DNA of 64,000 bases from SMWC01 sp045561055 (GTDB taxonomy: Bacteria; Pseudomonadota; Gammaproteobacteria; Steroidobacterales; Rariloculaceae), in NCBI GenBank assembly GCA_045561055.1, contig JBJKYL010000019.1, forward strand, positions 372,001-436,000, in the 5' to 3' direction. This document shows, piece after piece, positions 63,221 through 64,000 of the stretch. Below the pieces are notes generated by a model. That model was not told the origin of the DNA. It did not search any database and saw nothing but the letters and a program-made list of their open reading frames with translations. Positions within the stretch are counted from its first letter, which is position 1; the number at the start of each line of letters is the position of its first letter. Made by a program: the position numbers and the translations under genes.

Positions 63221-64000
63221 ATGAATCGATTCGTTAAAATAGAACTATGGGCCGCGCTAGGCCTGGTGGTGATCTTAGGTGGTGGGCCGGCACTAAGCCT
63301 TAGCCAATCTGCTGAAGCGCCTGATATTCTTTTCATCGCCATCGATGATATGAATGACTGGATTAGCCCGCTGGACGGGCATCCGCAAGCGATAACGCCA
63401 AACATGGAACGGCTCGCAGAGCGCGGTATCGTCTTTACTAATGCACATTCTCCCGCCCCTCTCTGTAATCCGTCGCGTACCGCCTTTCTAACGGGTTTAC
63501 GCCCTTCTACCTCTGGTGTCTACGCTAACGGTAACGACTGGGAGACGAACGACGTGGCCAGCAGCGTGCGGATGTTGCCCGGGTATTTCATGGATTCGGG
63601 TTATCGTGTTATGGGATCAGGCAAGATCTTTCACAGCGGCCATAACGATCGCAGCTCATGGCACGGCTACTACCCTTCGTTCGAGCATTCGCGGCCGCAC
63701 GAAACTGTGCCGATCGGACCTGTGCCCGCAAACGGCAACCCTTTCAATAACAACGTGATTAACAATGCGTTCGACTGGGGTCCGATAGTCGCCGAAGATT
63801 CTGCGACCTCTGACGGTCAGGTTGCCGACTGGATGGCTCGGCATTTGAATGAAACTAGTGACGGGCCGCGTTTCGATGCCGTGGGTTTTCGTCGCCCGCA
63901 TCAGCCGTGGTTCGTGCCGCAGAAGTACTTCGACATGCATCCGCTTGAAGAGGTCATGCTGCCACCGATAGTAGAGAATGACCTGGCAGACGTTCCCGAT
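63221..64000 (+). CDS. Type I sulfatase, 3'-truncated by the window edge
   Basis: The frame is open from ATG 63221 to base 64000 (260 codons) and continues beyond the window. A signal peptide (residues 1-32) precedes AIDDMNDW, whose Asp pair (42-43) binds calcium. Cys82 in LCNPSRTAFLTGLRP is the formylglycine site CxPSR, so maturation by a formylglycine-generating enzyme is required; none is in the window. GFRRPHQPWFVPQKY resembles iduronate-2-sulfatase and choline-sulfatase relatives. It should hydrolyse a sulfate ester in the periplasm. GGAGG at 63210-63214, inside the preceding gene, supplies its ribosome site. Confidence 0.9.
   Translation, partial: MNRFVKIELWAALGLVVILGGGPALSLSQSAEAPDILFIAIDDMNDWISPLDGHPQAITPNMERLAERGIVFTNAHSPAPLCNPSRTAFLTGLRPSTSGVYANGNDWETNDVASSVRMLPGYFMDSGYRVMGSGKIFHSGHNDRSSWHGYYPSFEHSRPHETVPIGPVPANGNPFNNNVINNAFDWGPIVAEDSATSDGQVADWMARHLNETSDGPRFDAVGFRRPHQPWFVPQKYFDMHPLEEVMLPPIVENDLADVPD

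Noticed and set aside
1..64000. CRISPR arrays, insertion sequences, rRNA genes, large direct repeats
   Set aside because: None seen on reading; a dot-plot and a homology search would be needed to exclude short or degraded copies.

Overview
The window looks like a chromosomal segment of an uncultured, heterotrophic, probably marine or host-associated proteobacterium. The evidence is the gene content: a DUF2849-cysI-DUF934 sulfite-reductase cluster, TRAP and tripartite tricarboxylate (TTT) transporters, a bacterial selenocysteine locus (selA-selB-selC), several exported DUF6152 proteins, arylsulfotransferase-like proteins and a sulfatase. The exact clade cannot be settled by reading; a gammaproteobacterial or alphaproteobacterial lineage is my guess. 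No phage, insertion sequence, CRISPR array or rRNA was seen. Gene density is high and reading frames are intact.

Layout. 1-8 kb (+): the end of a metallo-beta-lactamase-fold hydrolase, a 2-hydroxyacid dehydrogenase, an Atg22/UMF1-type MFS carrier, an M20 amidohydrolase, a stand-alone FabD-like acyltransferase, an APS kinase (cysC), an AI-2E/PerM-type membrane protein and a TlpA-type thioredoxin. 8-10 kb (-): a membrane-anchored protein of unknown function, a cupin enzyme and a DoxX-like membrane protein. 10-12.6 kb (+): DUF2849-cysI-DUF934, assimilatory sulfite reduction. 12.6-13.0 kb: an AT-rich non-coding stretch followed by three DnaA-box-like 9-mers, an origin-like arrangement. 13-30 kb: a mosaic of exported enzymes, namely SDR, ABM-domain protein, DUF6152 proteins, an HpsN/HisD-type dehydrogenase, a diheme cytochrome c, two arylsulfotransferase-like proteins, two YtcJ-type amidohydrolases, an exported MBL hydrolase, an LVIVD lipoprotein and an AhpD-like protein.

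30-48 kb is an uptake and oxidation island. A TRAP system and two TTT systems are interleaved with four Gfo/Idh/MocA oxidoreductases. A three-gene minus-strand unit lies in the middle: an M24 peptidase/creatinase-like protein, a two-domain ATP-grasp/phosphohistidine protein and a 2-hydroxyacid dehydrogenase. The substrates are unknown; small organic acids, polyols or their sulfonated or phosphorylated derivatives are plausible.

48-57 kb: a ferritin-like protein with a tiny acidic partner, a cyclase-family hydrolase, an SDR, a TPR protein, an enoyl-CoA hydratase and PLP aminotransferase pair, and a divergent 961-residue FAD/Fe-S oxidase of the glycolate/D-lactate type. 57.5-61 kb: selA, selB and tRNA-Sec form a complete decoding locus, but no selenoprotein gene is visible. 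61-64 kb: two tandem DUF6152 proteins and the start of a formylglycine-type sulfatase that runs off the window end.

The two most distinctive observations are these. First, five DUF6152 paralogues all place a His-His pair exactly at the predicted mature N-terminus and an Asn-Pro-His 26-28 residues later, which suggests an N-terminal metal site. Second, four Gfo/Idh/MocA oxidoreductases are each coupled to a solute transporter around an unusual phosphohistidine-domain operon.
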